Below the pieces are notes generated by a model. The model saw only the letters and a list, made by a program, of their open reading frames with translations. It was not told the DNA's origin and did no database searches. From contig NC_061470.1 of NCBI RefSeq assembly GCF_022581195.2, positions 9,362,001 to 9,426,000 on the forward strand: DNA of 64,000 nucleotides. Reading direction: 5' to 3'. This DNA comes from Helicoverpa zea. Taxonomy: Eukaryota > Arthropoda > Insecta > Lepidoptera > Noctuidae. The position numbers and the translations under genes are program-made. This document shows positions 1 through 11,543 of the stretch, in pieces. Position 1 is the first letter of the stretch. Each line of letters opens with the position of its first letter.

Positions 1-470
1 TTGCATGCCTCTAAACAGTGCGATAAGAGTGTGTTTTCGAGGGAGTGTATTGAGAAACACATTCTTCTTCTTCTTTCTCCTGCCCTGTTCCCAATTTTAC
101 TTGGGGTCGGCGCAATATGTCATTTTCTTCCATTTCCCCCTGTCACTCGTCATACTGACACTCACGCATGCATTGCAAGCCGGACACAACTTAATATGGC
201 ATCATAATACTTTATTTGGTAATAAGCCTACATTTTATGGCAATCACAGTGACTTATTTAGGCAAAAATAATACATTAATTTGGTCGTCAAGAGTTGGTG
301 ATCATTTACTAAATTTGGTGGTCGAATACAATTTAAAGTGAAGTCGTGACTAAAATAGCTGGTACTATTACATTTTTAGACTTTATTTTTCTGGTGTTCA
401 GTAGATATTTCTGGTTACAAAACTAAGGGTATCAAAGCATTTTATGGTGGTCATTATATTTGTTCCCATA
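1..470. mobile_element. Interspersed repeat, copy A (3' part, cut by window edge)
   Basis: Positions 1-313 match 5327-5641, and 314-470 match 6928-7082, almost base for base and in the same orientation. Both copies stop at the same point (GTTCCCA), after which the flanks diverge. Copy A is therefore the 3' part of the same dispersed element that sits in the aldo-keto reductase intron, without the 1.3 kb foldback insertion. Bases 60-150 resemble, in reverse orientation, the C-terminal end of an RTE-type ORF also seen at 28500-28560. The copy lies in the intron or flank upstream of the citrate-carrier exon. The superfamily is not settled. Confidence 0.75.
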
Positions 471-728
471 AAAAAAATACTCATTTTATGGCGCTATAGA
501 AGTCGGTGTTTCGAGGTTATTCCTTCGTTAACTTTGCCATCGATTTTTTTTGTCCCAATCGAGCTAGTCGAAATAGTCCACAAACGGCTACGACTTGAAT
601 CGACATTTCATCGTAGTTTGTACATCTGTTAAGTTAACAAAACTCAGTAAATAAACTCATAAACCCTCTATTTATATCGCTTAACTTGTTCAGAACGTTT
701 CATCATCCCTTGCTTTTCCATTTCACAG

Positions 729-967
729 GAGCGGCGTCAGTATTCGGTAACACACCGATTGACGTGGTCAAAACTCGAATGCAAGGACTCGAAGCTTCCA
801 AATACAAGAACACATGGGACTGTTTCATCAAGACCTGGAAATCCGAAGGTCCCTTCGCCTTCTACAAAGGAACGGTCCCCAGGCTAAGTAGAGTAGTCTT
901 TGACGTAGCTATAACTTTCACTATATATGATTCAATCATGGATCTTTTTAACTACGTTTGGAAGTAG
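729..967 (+). CDS. SLC25A1: Mitochondrial tricarboxylate (citrate) carrier, terminal exon
   Basis: This is the last coding exon of an SLC25 carrier. A TTTCACAG acceptor ends at 728 and the reading frame closes at TAG 965-967. The roughly 79 encoded residues contain the third mitochondrial-carrier signature (NTPIDVVKTRMQ) followed by the WKSEGPFAFYKGTVPRL segment and a last transmembrane helix ending in YVWK. This closely resembles the C terminus of citrate transport proteins (human SLC25A1, Drosophila scheggia). The protein exchanges mitochondrial citrate for malate across the inner membrane and supplies cytosolic acetyl-CoA. Upstream exons lie outside the window. The first codon (Gly) is split, with its first G in the preceding exon. 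The 3' UTR follows, with AATAAA at 1087 and further candidates near 1400 and 2974. The family assignment is firm; orthology to SLC25A1 is inferred from recall of the family sequence. Confidence 0.93.
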
Positions 968-3562
968 AATATTTATTTAGAGTCAGCCATCTTGGCCAGT
1001 AGGCTTCGATGAATAGAGTCGGTTTTTGTTACGTCGTGCCGTGATTAGAGCACCAGGCGATCATATCCGTAGAGAGTTTAAATTCTAATAAATTATCGTC
1101 ACGACGTATTGAGGACCGATTCTTAACATTATAGTAGGTTATGTGGCGGTATATTTAGAACATTTTTTAAGTCTATGTCTAAAAATGATACCTCGCATAT
1201 CGTTACGATATTTATTTTTGACTTATTGGTCTGAAGCTGAGAATAATAATCGAAATGAATTTCCTGAATCGATAACCGACTGTAATTTTTACTATTGAAT
1301 TGACAATATGTATTCAATTTTTGTGGTTTTTCCAAAATGCATTTTAAAGAAAGTTAATCTTCGCGTTTATAAATTACATTTTGTAATAGATTCACGGAGT
1401 TAATAAACCTAGAGAACCATAGTGTAGAACGCCGTCACATAAAACCTATGTTGTTAGACTCATTTATTTAATGTAGCTGTACAAAATATACGGGGGCTGC
1501 GCTTGCGATCTATATTTTAGTTTTAAGTGTATTTTATTTTTAAGGTTAACATACTGAAGACCGTCACAGATTTACATACACTAGATTGAGCAAAAAGTAA
1601 TGAAATTAATATAATATCTTTTTCTATAAGAGGGCACACTTTTACCCTCAAGCAGCTTTTCCCAATATTACTAAAAACATTTATCTTAAATCAGAACCTG
1701 CTTGTTTGCAGTCGGTAAATAAAAGAACATCATGTATTTTTGTCTTTGACGGTCTTCAGAGAAATCAAAAAATATATTTTCATAGGACTTACTTTGAAGT
1801 AGGCTATTGTTTTTGTGTTGTTAATATAATGTGTTGGTTAGTGATCGCAGGCGCAGCCTCTGAGGTCACTGACCTTTGCGTCGAGCATTTGTAGAATATA
1901 TTGAATTGGCTAATTGTGTATGCGGTACTAAGGCATCATGTGTGTGTAGTAATAGTTTTGAAATCACTTTTTTATGGCTCTAATATTTTATTTCGTGTTT
2001 TTTTTTTAATTTCTATAAAATATTTTTTTGCACACTATGTAGTATGTGTTTGATACATTTTTTAAAATAATTTGTTATGAGTAGTGCAAAAAATTAAAAT
2101 TGAATAGGGTCTAATATCCTTGGGTGTTTGAAAAACTGTAACTACAAACACATTGGCCAAAGCTTCCCCCCATAAGGGATGTATTAAAATAGCGTAGTTG
2201 TTGACATGAACCAGGGTTTTTTTATGTATATTGATTATAATATTAATATTCAATGATTTTCAACAAAGCGGGAATTATGTACGTGATTTTATTTACCGGG
2301 TTTTATATGGCTGTATTATTTAATATTGTTTATTCATTTATGGATGATTTATTACATTATATTTTTATGCGTTTTGCAATGTACCGTTTGATCGACTCTT
2401 TCTAGTTGTTATGAAGTAGGTTCCAAAAGTTTTATAGATTGTTACTGTACAAAGTAGATTTTCTACAATATTTTTATATACCTGATTAAACCAATGTTTG
2501 TATGAATTTTCTATGTGAAATGTGCTGGTTTATGGGTTTTCATATTTTTCTGTAAATTTCGTGTGATTGTGCACATCAACTTACTGAAAGCTAGACAGTC
2601 TAACATATATATAAAAACTAGAAAATAATACTAATATAGTACTATTTTGCCTCAAACTCGATTCCCGAGTGTTATAAATTGCCAAAATGTAAGAAAAAAA
2701 ATCTCTTCAGCCTTTTTTATGTTGAAGATCTGGGTTTAAAAGGGGAATCGAGTCCACAAAGGTTTGTTCCAAATATGCATTTCAATAACTCTTTTTAAGA
2801 ATCACATTTAAGGTTTTATATCAAGCAAGCTTGTCTATGGTCTTGCAATTACCTTAAGATATCTTAAAAGGACATTCCAGAACTTCCACATTGACGCTAA
2901 ATATGATTTTGTTAATTATTTTGTATCATTTCAGTTTTTGTTGACGTTGACATGTTTATTTATTTATATTTTTTCTTTTAATAAAATTGTCGGACAATTT
3001 GAATGGTATTGCTATTTATTTTACCCGACTAACCCTACAGTCTACTTACAATAGCTGTAAGTTATGAATTCAAAATAAAGTTACAAAAAACCTTTTCTAT
3101 TAGTTTGGATTGTTTGTCACTAGCCAATCATCTCGAAAAAATAATAATTTAATGAGACTAATAAATTGTAATGAAAAATATATAATTTAACACTTACGTT
3201 TACATTGTTTACAACAGTTGTAAAGGTTACTACTTTCACAATTAAGGCTATATGTACGTTGAGACATCATTTTCATTGTACTTAATATTCCCTATTCTTT
3301 TCCGACAATACTAATACATAGCTACAAAACCCTGATTATCAACATCACATTATGACCCAGTATATCAAGTAGACCATATACAGACCCCAGCAGGCCAATC
3401 TACCTGAATCGTGTCAAATTTTACCAATCGAATATTAACTTTCCACTAATGTGATAAGGTTGAAAATCTACTGAAGACATTTGACAGATAAAGGTAGGTT
3501 GATGTGCTAACGTCTGTGCTATACTGGGCGCACTGCAGAAAAATGTAACGAAAATTACAGTA
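968..3562. other. Convergent 3' ends of citrate carrier and aldo-keto reductase
   Basis: No coding sequence is supported here. The stretch is AT-rich and holds the 3' UTR of the citrate carrier (+) and of the aldo-keto reductase (-). Candidate poly(A) signals on the plus strand are at 1087, about 1400 and about 2974. The short ORFs at 1129-1335, 1706-1894 and 2062-2253 look random: low complexity, no family resemblance. Confidence 0.6.
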
Positions 3563-6500
3563 CTAAAATGGATAGTTTTTCAATGCTTTAAAAGGTGTAG
3601 CGGGTACACATCTATGATCGATATTGAAGCTATCCACTAACGCCATCTCACTGTCTGATAATTCAAAGTCGAAGAGATTCAGGTTCTCGGCAATTCGAGA
3701 TTTCGTAAACGATTTTGGAATCACTGGAATACCGCGTTGTACCTGAAATAAATAAAAAAGGTATTTTAATTTAGGTATATTAAAGAAAAGTCGTGTTAGT
3801 TACACAGGTTAACACAGCCGAAAATTGGTTAGGAGTTAGAGACAAGAGATGGACATAGTTTATAAGCCCCTCTGTGTATGACATCCTGGGCGAGGGTGAA
3901 ACAGTGGTTGCAAGCTAGTATTTTATAACTAAATTTGTGAACGCTTAAAATGGAAAACTCTTTAAATAAGGCGTATTTTTAGTAGATCTTTTGTTTTTTT
4001 TGTAGAACAAGAAAATTTAATTATTTCTGAATCTTATGATAGAAAAGCATATTTCTTTACCAAATATCTCAAGGCGATCTGTGCACGTGTTTTCCCATAC
4101 TTCTCAGCTAAAGCACCAAACTTAGGGTCCGTTTTGATGGCATCCATTCCAGCAAACTCCGGCCGGGCTTCAGAAATGAGACCCAAAGGTGTGTACGCTA
4201 CTGGCACTACAGAATGTTTCTTGCAGAAGTCCACAAGTTTGTGCTGCGTTAGTGTTGGGTTGATCTGTAAATATTTGTAAAGAGATAAACAAATGGCAAG
4301 AAGGCCAAGATCACGTCCATTGGTAATTTTGGTGAAAGAGGGCAACTTTGGAACTGTGTACTTTATTACAGGGCTTCACTGTGGGAACTATCTAATATGG
4401 TACTTAGAAGGTTGCAGGTTCAGCCTCTCATGGGTTGCATCAGAGAATTCTTGTTACAAATACTCACTCTGAAACATAAAGGAGGCTGAGGCACTACAAA
4501 AGGGAGCCAGCAAGTCCAAACAAACAAATGAACATCCTGCTTATTTTTTATAGGGCTGCAGCACTGTCTTTATTTAATTATTTGAAATTGGGGGTATTAT
4601 TTTATTTATTTGAGTTTTAGTGTATTTACTTTTTTTGCTGTAAGTAATAAAATATTGTTACCTACCTCAAACTGATTCACAACAGGCTTGATAGTAGAAT
4701 TATTTAGTAGCCTCTCAAGCTGCTCCTCATTGAAGTTTGACACTCCTATAGACTTGGCCAGCCCGAGTTTGACAACCTGTTCCATGCCTTTCCAGGTTTC
4801 CAAGTAATCAATGCCTAGATCTTCACCTTTTCCCTAGAAAATAAAAAATATAATTTCTAACGGCTTATGTTTAACTGATCACCAGATATAGTAACAAATA
4901 GCAGACAAAAATAGTAAATGATCACCAAAATGAAACTCGCATTTTAATGTAAAACTATAACCAAAGTTTTAACACTTTGCTATCCTATTTAAGTGAAATT
5001 ACTCCAAAATAAATCATGCGTAAGCCAAAAATAGTAAATGATCACCAAAATTAAACCACCATTTTAAAGTAAGATTATAACCAAAGTTTTTAAATTCTGA
5101 TATCCTATTTAAGCAAAATGAGTCCAAATAAATCATTGTTATCCCAAAAGTAGTAAATGATCATCAAAATTATACCAGCGTTTTAATATAAAATGATAAT
5201 CAAAGTTTTTACATCTTGCTATCCTGTTTAAGTAAACTGACTCCAAAAAAATAAGTTCGGCCTGATACAATAAATGTAATAACATTATGGGGACCCTTTT
5301 CCTGCACTAGGGTGGAAAATTGTCTATTGCATGCCTCTAAACAGTGCGATAAGAGTGTGTTTTCGAGGGAGTGTATTGAGAAACACATTCTTCTTCTTCT
5401 TTCTCCTGCCCTGTTCCCAATTTTACTTGGGGTCGGCGCAATCTGTCATTTTCTTCCATTTTCCCCTGTCACTCATCATACTGACACTCACGCATGCATT
5501 GCAAGCCGGACACATAACTTAATATGGCATCATAATACTTTATTTGGTAATAAGCCTACATTTTATGGCAATCACAGTGACTTATTTAGGCAAAAATAAT
5601 ACATTAATTTGGTCGTCAAGAGTTGGTGATCATTTACTAAAGAAGACGGATCACAATCCATACAAAATTGCCCCACGTCCTATAACAATGTGACGTATCT
5701 CAAAAAAAAGATAAAAATGTTAAAAAAAATATGGCATACTCTCTAATTCATTTTTTTTACACCTTCATACGAAAAAAATGCTTTAAAAAATATTCAGGCG
5801 CTGTTATGAAAACATCGTCCATAGAACTATGAATGGACTATTTTATTAAATTATTTTTTTGTTTGATAGGGTATACCTCACAGGTGGTCCCATAATCATC
5901 AGGTCAGGATCTGATGATGGAAACCCTGAGAAATTCAGGGCAACTTTTGAAAGTTGTAGGCATGCGCAGGATAAAAACTTGACTATAAGATGTATGTCAT
6001 ATAACACTATGCAACAGTGAAAATTCGGAGCTGACCTGATGATGGAGACGAAAGAAGGTCGAGGGAACTCGACAACTGAATATGTAAACTACCTCGTGTT
6101 TGGGCTTGTATTATTTGTATTGAATAGACCTTTGCAACAGTGAAGGTTTGGAGCTGATCCGATGATGAAGACCAGAGAAGGTCGGGGGGACTCGACAACA
6201 AAATATGTAAACTACCTCAGAAGTCGGTGTCTAATGGATGTACCTAAGTTTATATCCCCACCGACTTCTTCCTATTTTTGCCTTTTCAGTGACAAGCACA
6301 GTTGTCAATATCCGCATAAGTGGAAAGTTCTCATCAATACGAATAATATAAGCCCAAACACGAGGTAGTTCACATATTCAGTTGTCGAGTTCCCTCGCTC
6401 TTCTCTGGTCTCCATCATCAGATCAGATCCAAACCTTCACTGTTGCAAAGGTCTATTCAATACAAATAATACAAGCCCAAACACGAGGTAGTTCACATAT

Positions 6501-8123
6501 TCAGTTGTCGAGTTCCCTCGACCTTCTTTCGTTTCCATCATCAGGTCAGCTCCAAATCTTCACTGTTGCATATTGTTTTAAGACATACACCTTATAGTCA
6601 AGTTTTTATTCTTCGCATGCCTACAACTTTCAAAAGTTGCCCTGAATTTCTCAGGGTTTCCATCATCAGATCCTGACCTGATGATTATGGGACCACCTGT
6701 GAGGTATACTCTATCAAACAAAAAAACAATTTAATAAAATAGTCCATTAATAGTTCTATGAACGACGTTTTCATAACAGCGCCTGAACAAGTTTTAAACT
6801 ATTTTTTTCGTATGAAGGTGTAAAAAAAATGAATTAGAGAGTATGCCATATTTTTTTAAACATTTTTATCTTTTTTTTGAGATACGTCACATTGTTATAG
6901 GACGTGGGGCAATTTTGATCCATCTTCTTTGGTGGTCGAATACAATTTAAAGTGAAGTCGTGACTAAAATAGCTGGTACTACTACATTTTTAGACTTTAT
7001 TTTTCTGGTGTTCAGTAGATATTTCTGGTTACAAAACTAAGGGTATCAAAGCATTTTATGGTGGTCATTATATTTGTTCCCATTTCTAACATTGACGAAT
7101 CATCCAGCATTTTTTTTAGAATGACATATGGCATAGATAGTTTACTGAACCAAGTAAAATTCCTCCTATGGCAGCCACTTTTTTCTAAAGGTTACTAATA
7201 TTTCAAGATTTTTGTAATTTTTTTTCATTTTTTTTTTTTGCAATGGTCAATATAAAAGATTCCAACGAATTGAAAACTTCCTGCTTTTAGAGAAGTTGGT
7301 GAAAAATGGTAAAATTGTAGTAAAGTAAGTGGTGTAGGCAAATAAGTCTTACATTAGCTGAAAATGGCCAATGCACAAGATATAGATCAACATAGTCCAG
7401 CTTCAACCGTGCCAGTGATTCCTTCAATGCCGGCACTACTTGCTCTTCAGCATGGCAATCATTCCACACCTGAAATAAATAACATTGCTTTTGAAATATA
7501 CTAATAAATTTAAAAATAGGTGACAGGGTTTTTATAATCCTTACTTTTGCAAATAGGAAACTTTGTGTAAAATGTGTGGTAATGGTTTTTTAGGGTCATA
7601 AAGGTCAATGATTAATTAATTTAGGGGTACACTCATAAGGCGAACAATGTACATATACTGATAAGGAATAGGCAAGTTAATATTTATGAGCAATTTACTT
7701 AATAACTCACCTTAGTTGTAACAAACAGTTGATCTCTTGTAACCAAACCTTCATTAATTTTGTTGTTGATTCCTTCACCAACTTCCTCTTCATTTTTGTA
7801 GCAAGAAGCTGTATCTATGTGCCGGTAACCAGCCTCTATGCCCCACTCTACAGCTTGTCTAAACTGCCCGGGGTCGGCCTGCCTCTGTAATCAAGATTTT
7901 AAACAATTTACAGAAATAAAAATGTCTTACTTATTAACGCTAAGGAGCTAGCTACCTAGTATCCCCGCGGATTTAAATATTTTCGGGAGAGTCTAGATCG
8001 AAGTTTAGTGTCTAGGTTAATTAATTATATATACCGGTGAATACTTACAGCATAGGTACCAAGTCCAACCATAGGCATTTCCTTCCCATTTGTGAATTTA
8101 ACATTAAGAACTTTGGAACCCAT
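3563..8123 (-). CDS. Aldo-keto reductase (AKR1-like), complete, six exons
   Basis: Exons on the minus strand: 8049-8123, 7711-7884, 7353-7469, 4666-4833, 4061-4264 and 3563-3742. All junctions are phase 0 with GT/AG, giving 305 residues from ATG 8121-8123 to TAG 3563-3565. The protein is an NADPH-dependent cytosolic (beta/alpha)8-barrel reductase of carbonyl substrates. The catalytic tetrad is present: Asp49 and Tyr54 in HIDTASCYKNEEEVG, Lys83 in FVTTK, and His116 in LVHWP. Other AKR hallmarks are GLAKSIGVSNF in exon 4, PVVNQFEINPTLTQ across the exon 4/5 junction, and the cofactor-clamping IPKSFTKSRIAEN in exon 6. The length is slightly below the usual 310-320. It is divergent from POP4. Intron 3 (2.5 kb) is nearly filled by a nested transposon. 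The physiological substrate cannot be told from sequence. Confidence 0.93.
4907..5265. repeat. About three tandem units of about 120 bp inside copy B
   Basis: The phrase ATAGTAAATGATCA recurs at about 4910, 5030 and 5149. Each is followed by similar text (ATTTTAA..., AACCAAAGTTTT, TATCCTATTTAAG). The spacing is 120 and 119 bp, with scattered substitutions. The same phrase, inverted (GTGATCATTTACTA), occurs at about 5626 and 298, so the unit belongs to the element and not to the host intron. Confidence 0.75.
5642..6927. mobile_element. 1.29 kb foldback element (long inverted arms) nested in copy B
   Basis: Comparison with uninterrupted copy A (position 313/314) defines this insertion exactly. 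The ends are inverted: GAAGACGGATC at the left and GATCCATCTTC at the right. The arms of roughly 600 bp are near-complementary; for example the ATTGCCCCACGTCC block sits at both ends in inverse orientation. The centre at 6221-6270 is a smaller hairpin built on AAGTCGGTG. There is no ORF. No target duplication is visible: the flanks (CTAAA and TTTGG) join directly to give the copy A sequence. Related sequence occurs at about 21470-22620 and 50600-51010. Confidence 0.8.
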
Positions 8124-8514
8124 TTTCACAATGTGTTTATTAAAGTTTTCCGCTGAAAATTAGCTATGTGGTCTCGAATTATTATGCAAATTATAAATTT
8201 ATAAGTTTACTTCGTAATCTTATCAAATTATCATTCAAAGAAAGTTCAAGTTCAACTTGAAAACGTCAAAACGAAAGTGTTAAAGTTGAAAAATAATCAA
8301 AATATTCAAAAGACCTATCGAGAATATCATTTAAAGTTTCATTAAAAATCGACTAATGAGTGTGATCACGCAATCCCTAGCCGGCACGTGTGTAGAGTCT
8401 GTCAGTGTCAAATCCAATCGCTGTCATAAAATTCACAACAAAAAGTGATTGAGAAACCGGAGAAAGCGGGAGAAAGAATTTAATATTAATTTCATAAGAT
8501 AAATATCAATCAAT
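8124..8514. promoter_or_regulatory. Shared divergent promoter region, AKR / POP4
   Basis: Only 391 bp separate the two start codons, which point away from each other, so both promoters and 5' UTRs must lie here. A GC-richer patch around 8375-8395 (CCGGCACGTG, with an E-box-like CACGTG) stands out in otherwise AT-rich DNA. I see no convincing TATA box. The shared-promoter role is inferred from geometry. Confidence 0.55.
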
Positions 8515-9147
8515 ATGTCTTCAGAAGAGTCTTTTAATAAAGGTGCCGCTGAAGCAATAGTAGGATTTCTTAAATCCAATGTGTCGAAATCAGGGCAACA
8601 GAATTTAGACGCGGAATTAAAGAAAGTTTTTGTTCTTGCGAAGAAGCGAGGAAAATCTCAAAAAAGAAAACCTAACAAGAAGAAAGTCCGTTGCCTTACA
8701 AGAGTTGAGAAGAGATCATTAGGTTTTTACAATATACCACGGAATGAAGTGAAATACAACGATGTTGTACCTCTGAATGAAATCTGGCAAAACTATATGA
8801 AAGATTTGCTAGAGTTAGACAAACCAGTTCCAGATTATACGAGCAAAGCGTGGGAGACCTTCACTCAAACTCTATTCAAAGCAGATTTTCATGGAAGCAT
8901 TTTAAATGTAGTCAGATCAAAATGTCCAAGTTATGTTGGTAAATGTGGTATTTGTATTATGGATACAAGAAACACTTTCAAAATTGTTTCTAAAGATAAC
9001 ATAACAACTACTATTCCTAAGAGAGAGTGTGTTTTTGAAATGCATCTGGGTACACAGAAAGTTACACTGTTTGGTAAACACTTGTGTGTGCGCCCTGCAG
9101 AAAGATCTACTAAGAAAATAAAGGGTCATATTCATCCAGACTTATAA
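8515..9147 (+). CDS. POP4: Ribonuclease P/MRP subunit p29 (POP4/RPP29), intronless
   Basis: This is a single ORF of 210 residues. It encodes the Rpp29/Pop4 subunit of nuclear RNase P and RNase MRP, which binds the catalytic RNA during tRNA 5'-end and pre-rRNA processing. A Lys/Arg-rich stretch at residues 43-67 (KKRGKSQKRKPNKKK) could serve nucleolar targeting and RNA binding. The C-terminal half is the Sm-like UPF0086 barrel: HGSILNVVRSKCPSYVG, GICIMDTRNTFKIVSKDN, then IPKRECVFEM, the conserved order of the family. The length matches animal Rpp29 (about 210-220). ATG 8515 is the first in-frame start and has an A at -3. A poly(A) signal AATAAA is at 9478. Confidence 0.93.
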   Translation: MSSEESFNKGAAEAIVGFLKSNVSKSGQQNLDAELKKVFVLAKKRGKSQKRKPNKKKVRCLTRVEKRSLGFYNIPRNEVKYNDVVPLNEIWQNYMKDLLELDKPVPDYTSKAWETFTQTLFKADFHGSILNVVRSKCPSYVGKCGICIMDTRNTFKIVSKDNITTTIPKRECVFEMHLGTQKVTLFGKHLCVRPAERSTKKIKGHIHPDL

Positions 9148-9576
9148 AATCATTGTTTTAATTTGAATTATCCTTTTTATACTATAACATCAACATTATT
9201 TTCTATTTCAGTCTTAATTTGTTTATTAAACATTGAACCAGAACACCATATGACCAAAATCAGTATCAATAGGAGAGAGATGTCTCTGATCATAAAGTTC
9301 TGGGCAAAAATTCATCAGGTACATTGTGTCTTTTATAAACAAACCGTTTTTAAAAAATTATATAACTTAGTTCTAGTTAAAAGTCAATATTGTTTTGTAT
9401 GATTACAAGAACTTTTATTCACGCATGTGATGCATGTTTATCTGCGCCAGTCTCCAACATCTACAGATGAGTGAGACAATAAAGAATTATGAATAATATT
9501 AAAGTATTAATGCAATATGAATTAAAAACTATTGCAAATATTGTGTCATTAAATTGTAAATTTTGTAAACCAAAAG
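9148..9576 (+). other. POP4 3' UTR and flank up to the transposon
   Basis: Non-coding AT-rich DNA with AATAAA at 9478-9483. The 79-codon ORF at 9163-9402 has no recognisable features and is taken as chance. The flank ends at the left 8-bp target duplication of the large transposon. Confidence 0.6.
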
Positions 9577-9584
9577 GCCAGGAT
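9577..9584. repeat. Left 8-bp target-site duplication (GCCAGGAT)
   Basis: GCCAGGAT occurs immediately before the left TIR and, unchanged, immediately after the right TIR at 16581-16588. Eight base pairs is the duplication length of P-superfamily and hAT transposons. Confidence 0.85.
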
Positions 9585-10027
9585 CATAGATATAATATTA
9601 CTAAACAAGATTGCGCACGCTCAAAATATATATTTACGAAAATGAACTCTATTCTAACGCAATAAGGTACTAAATTGGTTGCATAATACACAGAGGCAAA
9701 TCCGAGCCGAGAGGGATAGTTCGAACGGAGGCTATCTGTCTCTTTCTAACACCTTGCCAGCATAAAAAAATGTTGTGATCAAAAGTTTTGTCTTCCCAAA
9801 AAACAATTGAATCACTTATATATTTATCTTATTTTAACAATTGTAAGTCAACAAATTAATAACAATCGCATTAATTTATTCGTATTTATTATTAAACCAT
9901 TAACAACATAAATTTTTATTTTGCTTTTTTTTATTTTCTAGCGGTAACCCTGAACATTCTTGGCGCGTAATCAGCATTTAAAATTTTGTTTATATTTTTT
10001 TGTATTAAATCAATTTAAACTATTAAA

Positions 10028-10320
10028 ATGGTGAAAAGGTGTTGCGTTTCTACTTGCAAAAGTGAATCCTATGGTGGTTGCAATATATCGTTCCACAGGT
10101 TAGCTAATAATAACATTTTCGTAAATCAAACAACTAGGGTGCCCATGAATTCTTGTAATGAGTCAAAATAAGGGTGATGGATTTTAAAACTGTTGTACTA
10201 TTGTTATAGCTTCCCAAAAAATGAAGGAAGGCGACATAAACGGCTCAGCAGTCTATGTGTGAAGCAAAAATACAAAATAAAACAGTCTTCACTTCGAATC
10301 TTCCTGCTTTTATATATTAG
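10028..10320 (+). pseudogene. THAP-domain gene fragment (possible transposase N terminus)
   Basis: Exon 1 (10028-10098) begins ATG and encodes MVKRCCVSTCKSES followed by GGCNISFH. A GTTAGC donor and an acceptor at 10209 join it to exon 2 (10210 on), giving FHSFPKNEGRRHKR. This is the start of a THAP zinc-finger domain (C-x2-4-C, then FHxFP). THAP domains bind DNA and form the N terminus of P-element transposases. The second zinc-ligand pair (C-x2-H) is missing: the expected position reads LRIFLLLY. The frame then runs into the DIRS insertion and stops at 10343. No catalytic region follows. It is a broken gene, and the intron is inferred by domain continuity. Confidence 0.7.
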
Positions 10321-10981
10321 TATTAAATTCTTGACCGTTATTTGAAGCTTACTAGTTTGAGATAGGCACCTACGTGTTTTCCGCTTTTATCTCTGTCCTT
10401 TTCTACCCCATATCTTGCATCTCTCTCGCACACCGACCAGTTTCACTCCCCACCAGGCAGGAGGCGACGAGTGTTCTCGGCGGCCACAGTTCGTCATTGG
10501 CGTCTTGTTTTCCGCCCGAGAAGGTTGGTCTAACCAACCGCTGTAGTATTTCGTTGAAAAATAAACTCAGTGCTCTCGCAGAACACAGGTGAGTTTATAA
10601 TATTTTATACAATTTGTTAACGGTTTTACCGTTCGATATTCGATTTTGCGAAATCAAGTGTTAATATTTTGTACATCTACCCCTTTTTTGTCACGAGTTT
10701 CTTCCGTGTACTTTTTTTTTCAGTAATTTGTTTTCAGAATGAGTGACTTATAAAGCAAATACGGATGCGGTAAATAATAAAGCTACCACAGCCCGTGCAC
10801 GTGACTATGGAAAAGAAAGCAAGCCCGAAGTTCCTAAGGCACCTGTGGCCCTAGTTCAATCCTGCAAGGCGTTCAACTTTTTGACAAAAAAGAATGGTGT
10901 GAGGTGCGGTCCAACCAGCATCTCCTTAGTTCGGACTGGTCACTACCGCACTTGAAGAGGGCTGGTGGTGTCAAGAAAGCT

Positions 10982-11543
10982 TTTCGGCCTTGAAAGACTT
11001 GGTACGCTCCCCTCGGACTGCCAGTAAGTCTGTTAGCCACCCCCCATGGGGGTCGGCTCATTATCACGGCGTGTGATGGTTTTCGGCCTTGAAAGACTTG
11101 GTACGCTCCCCTCGGACTGCCAGTAAGTCTGTTAGCCACCCCCCGTAGGGGTCGGCTCATTATCACGGCGTGTGATGGTTTTCGGCCTTGAAAGACTTGG
11201 TACGCTCCGCCTAGGACTGCCAGTAAGTATACTAGCCACCCCCCGCAGGGGTCGGTTCATTATCACGGACCCGCGCAGGGTACCAATCTTGCATTTTGCG
11301 AGTCGCAGCATCATTACAAAGCAGGGACCAGTAAGTATACTAGCCACCCCCCGCAGGGGTCGGTTCATTATCACGGACCCGCGCAGGGTACCAATCTTGC
11401 ATGTTGCGAGTAGCAGCATCATTACAAAGCAGGGACCAGTAAGTATGCTAGCCATCCCCCGCAGGGGTCGGCTCATTATCACGGACCCTCGCAGGGTACC
11501 AATCATGCATGTTGCGGGTCGTACCATCATTGCAATCTACCCT
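10982..11543 (+). repeat. Two tandem arrays in the DIRS gag region (99 bp, then 108 bp)
   Basis: TTTCGGCCTTGAAAG starts units at 10982, 11081 and 11180 (period 99). CCAGTAAGTAT starts units at 11220, 11328 and 11436 (period 108). Both arrays share GCCACCCCCC-x-GGGGTCGG, a small hairpin, and further short palindromes of the CCCTCGnAGGG type appear at 11480-11605. Long ORFs on both strands here (11132-11530 and 11172-11639) follow from the periodicity being divisible by three. Confidence 0.85.

Larger units (their letters stand above)
4862..7082. mobile_element. Interspersed repeat, copy B, with probable 8-bp TSD, in AKR intron 3
   Basis: The segment is flanked by the direct repeat TTTCTAAC at 4854-4861 and 7083-7090 (ATTTCTAAC if counted as 9 bp), which reads as a target-site duplication. 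TTTCTAAC fits the nTnnnnAn pattern of hAT targets. The ends (GGCTTATG and GTTCCCA) show only weak inverted similarity, so the superfamily is uncertain. Inside are about three 120-bp tandem units at the left end, a region shared with copy A, and a nested foldback at 5642-6927. The insertion lies about 19 bp upstream, in gene orientation, of the intron-3 acceptor, and the pyrimidine tract survives between them. Confidence 0.65.

Noticed and set aside
8917..9135. 72-codon minus-strand ORF
   Set aside because: Antisense to POP4.
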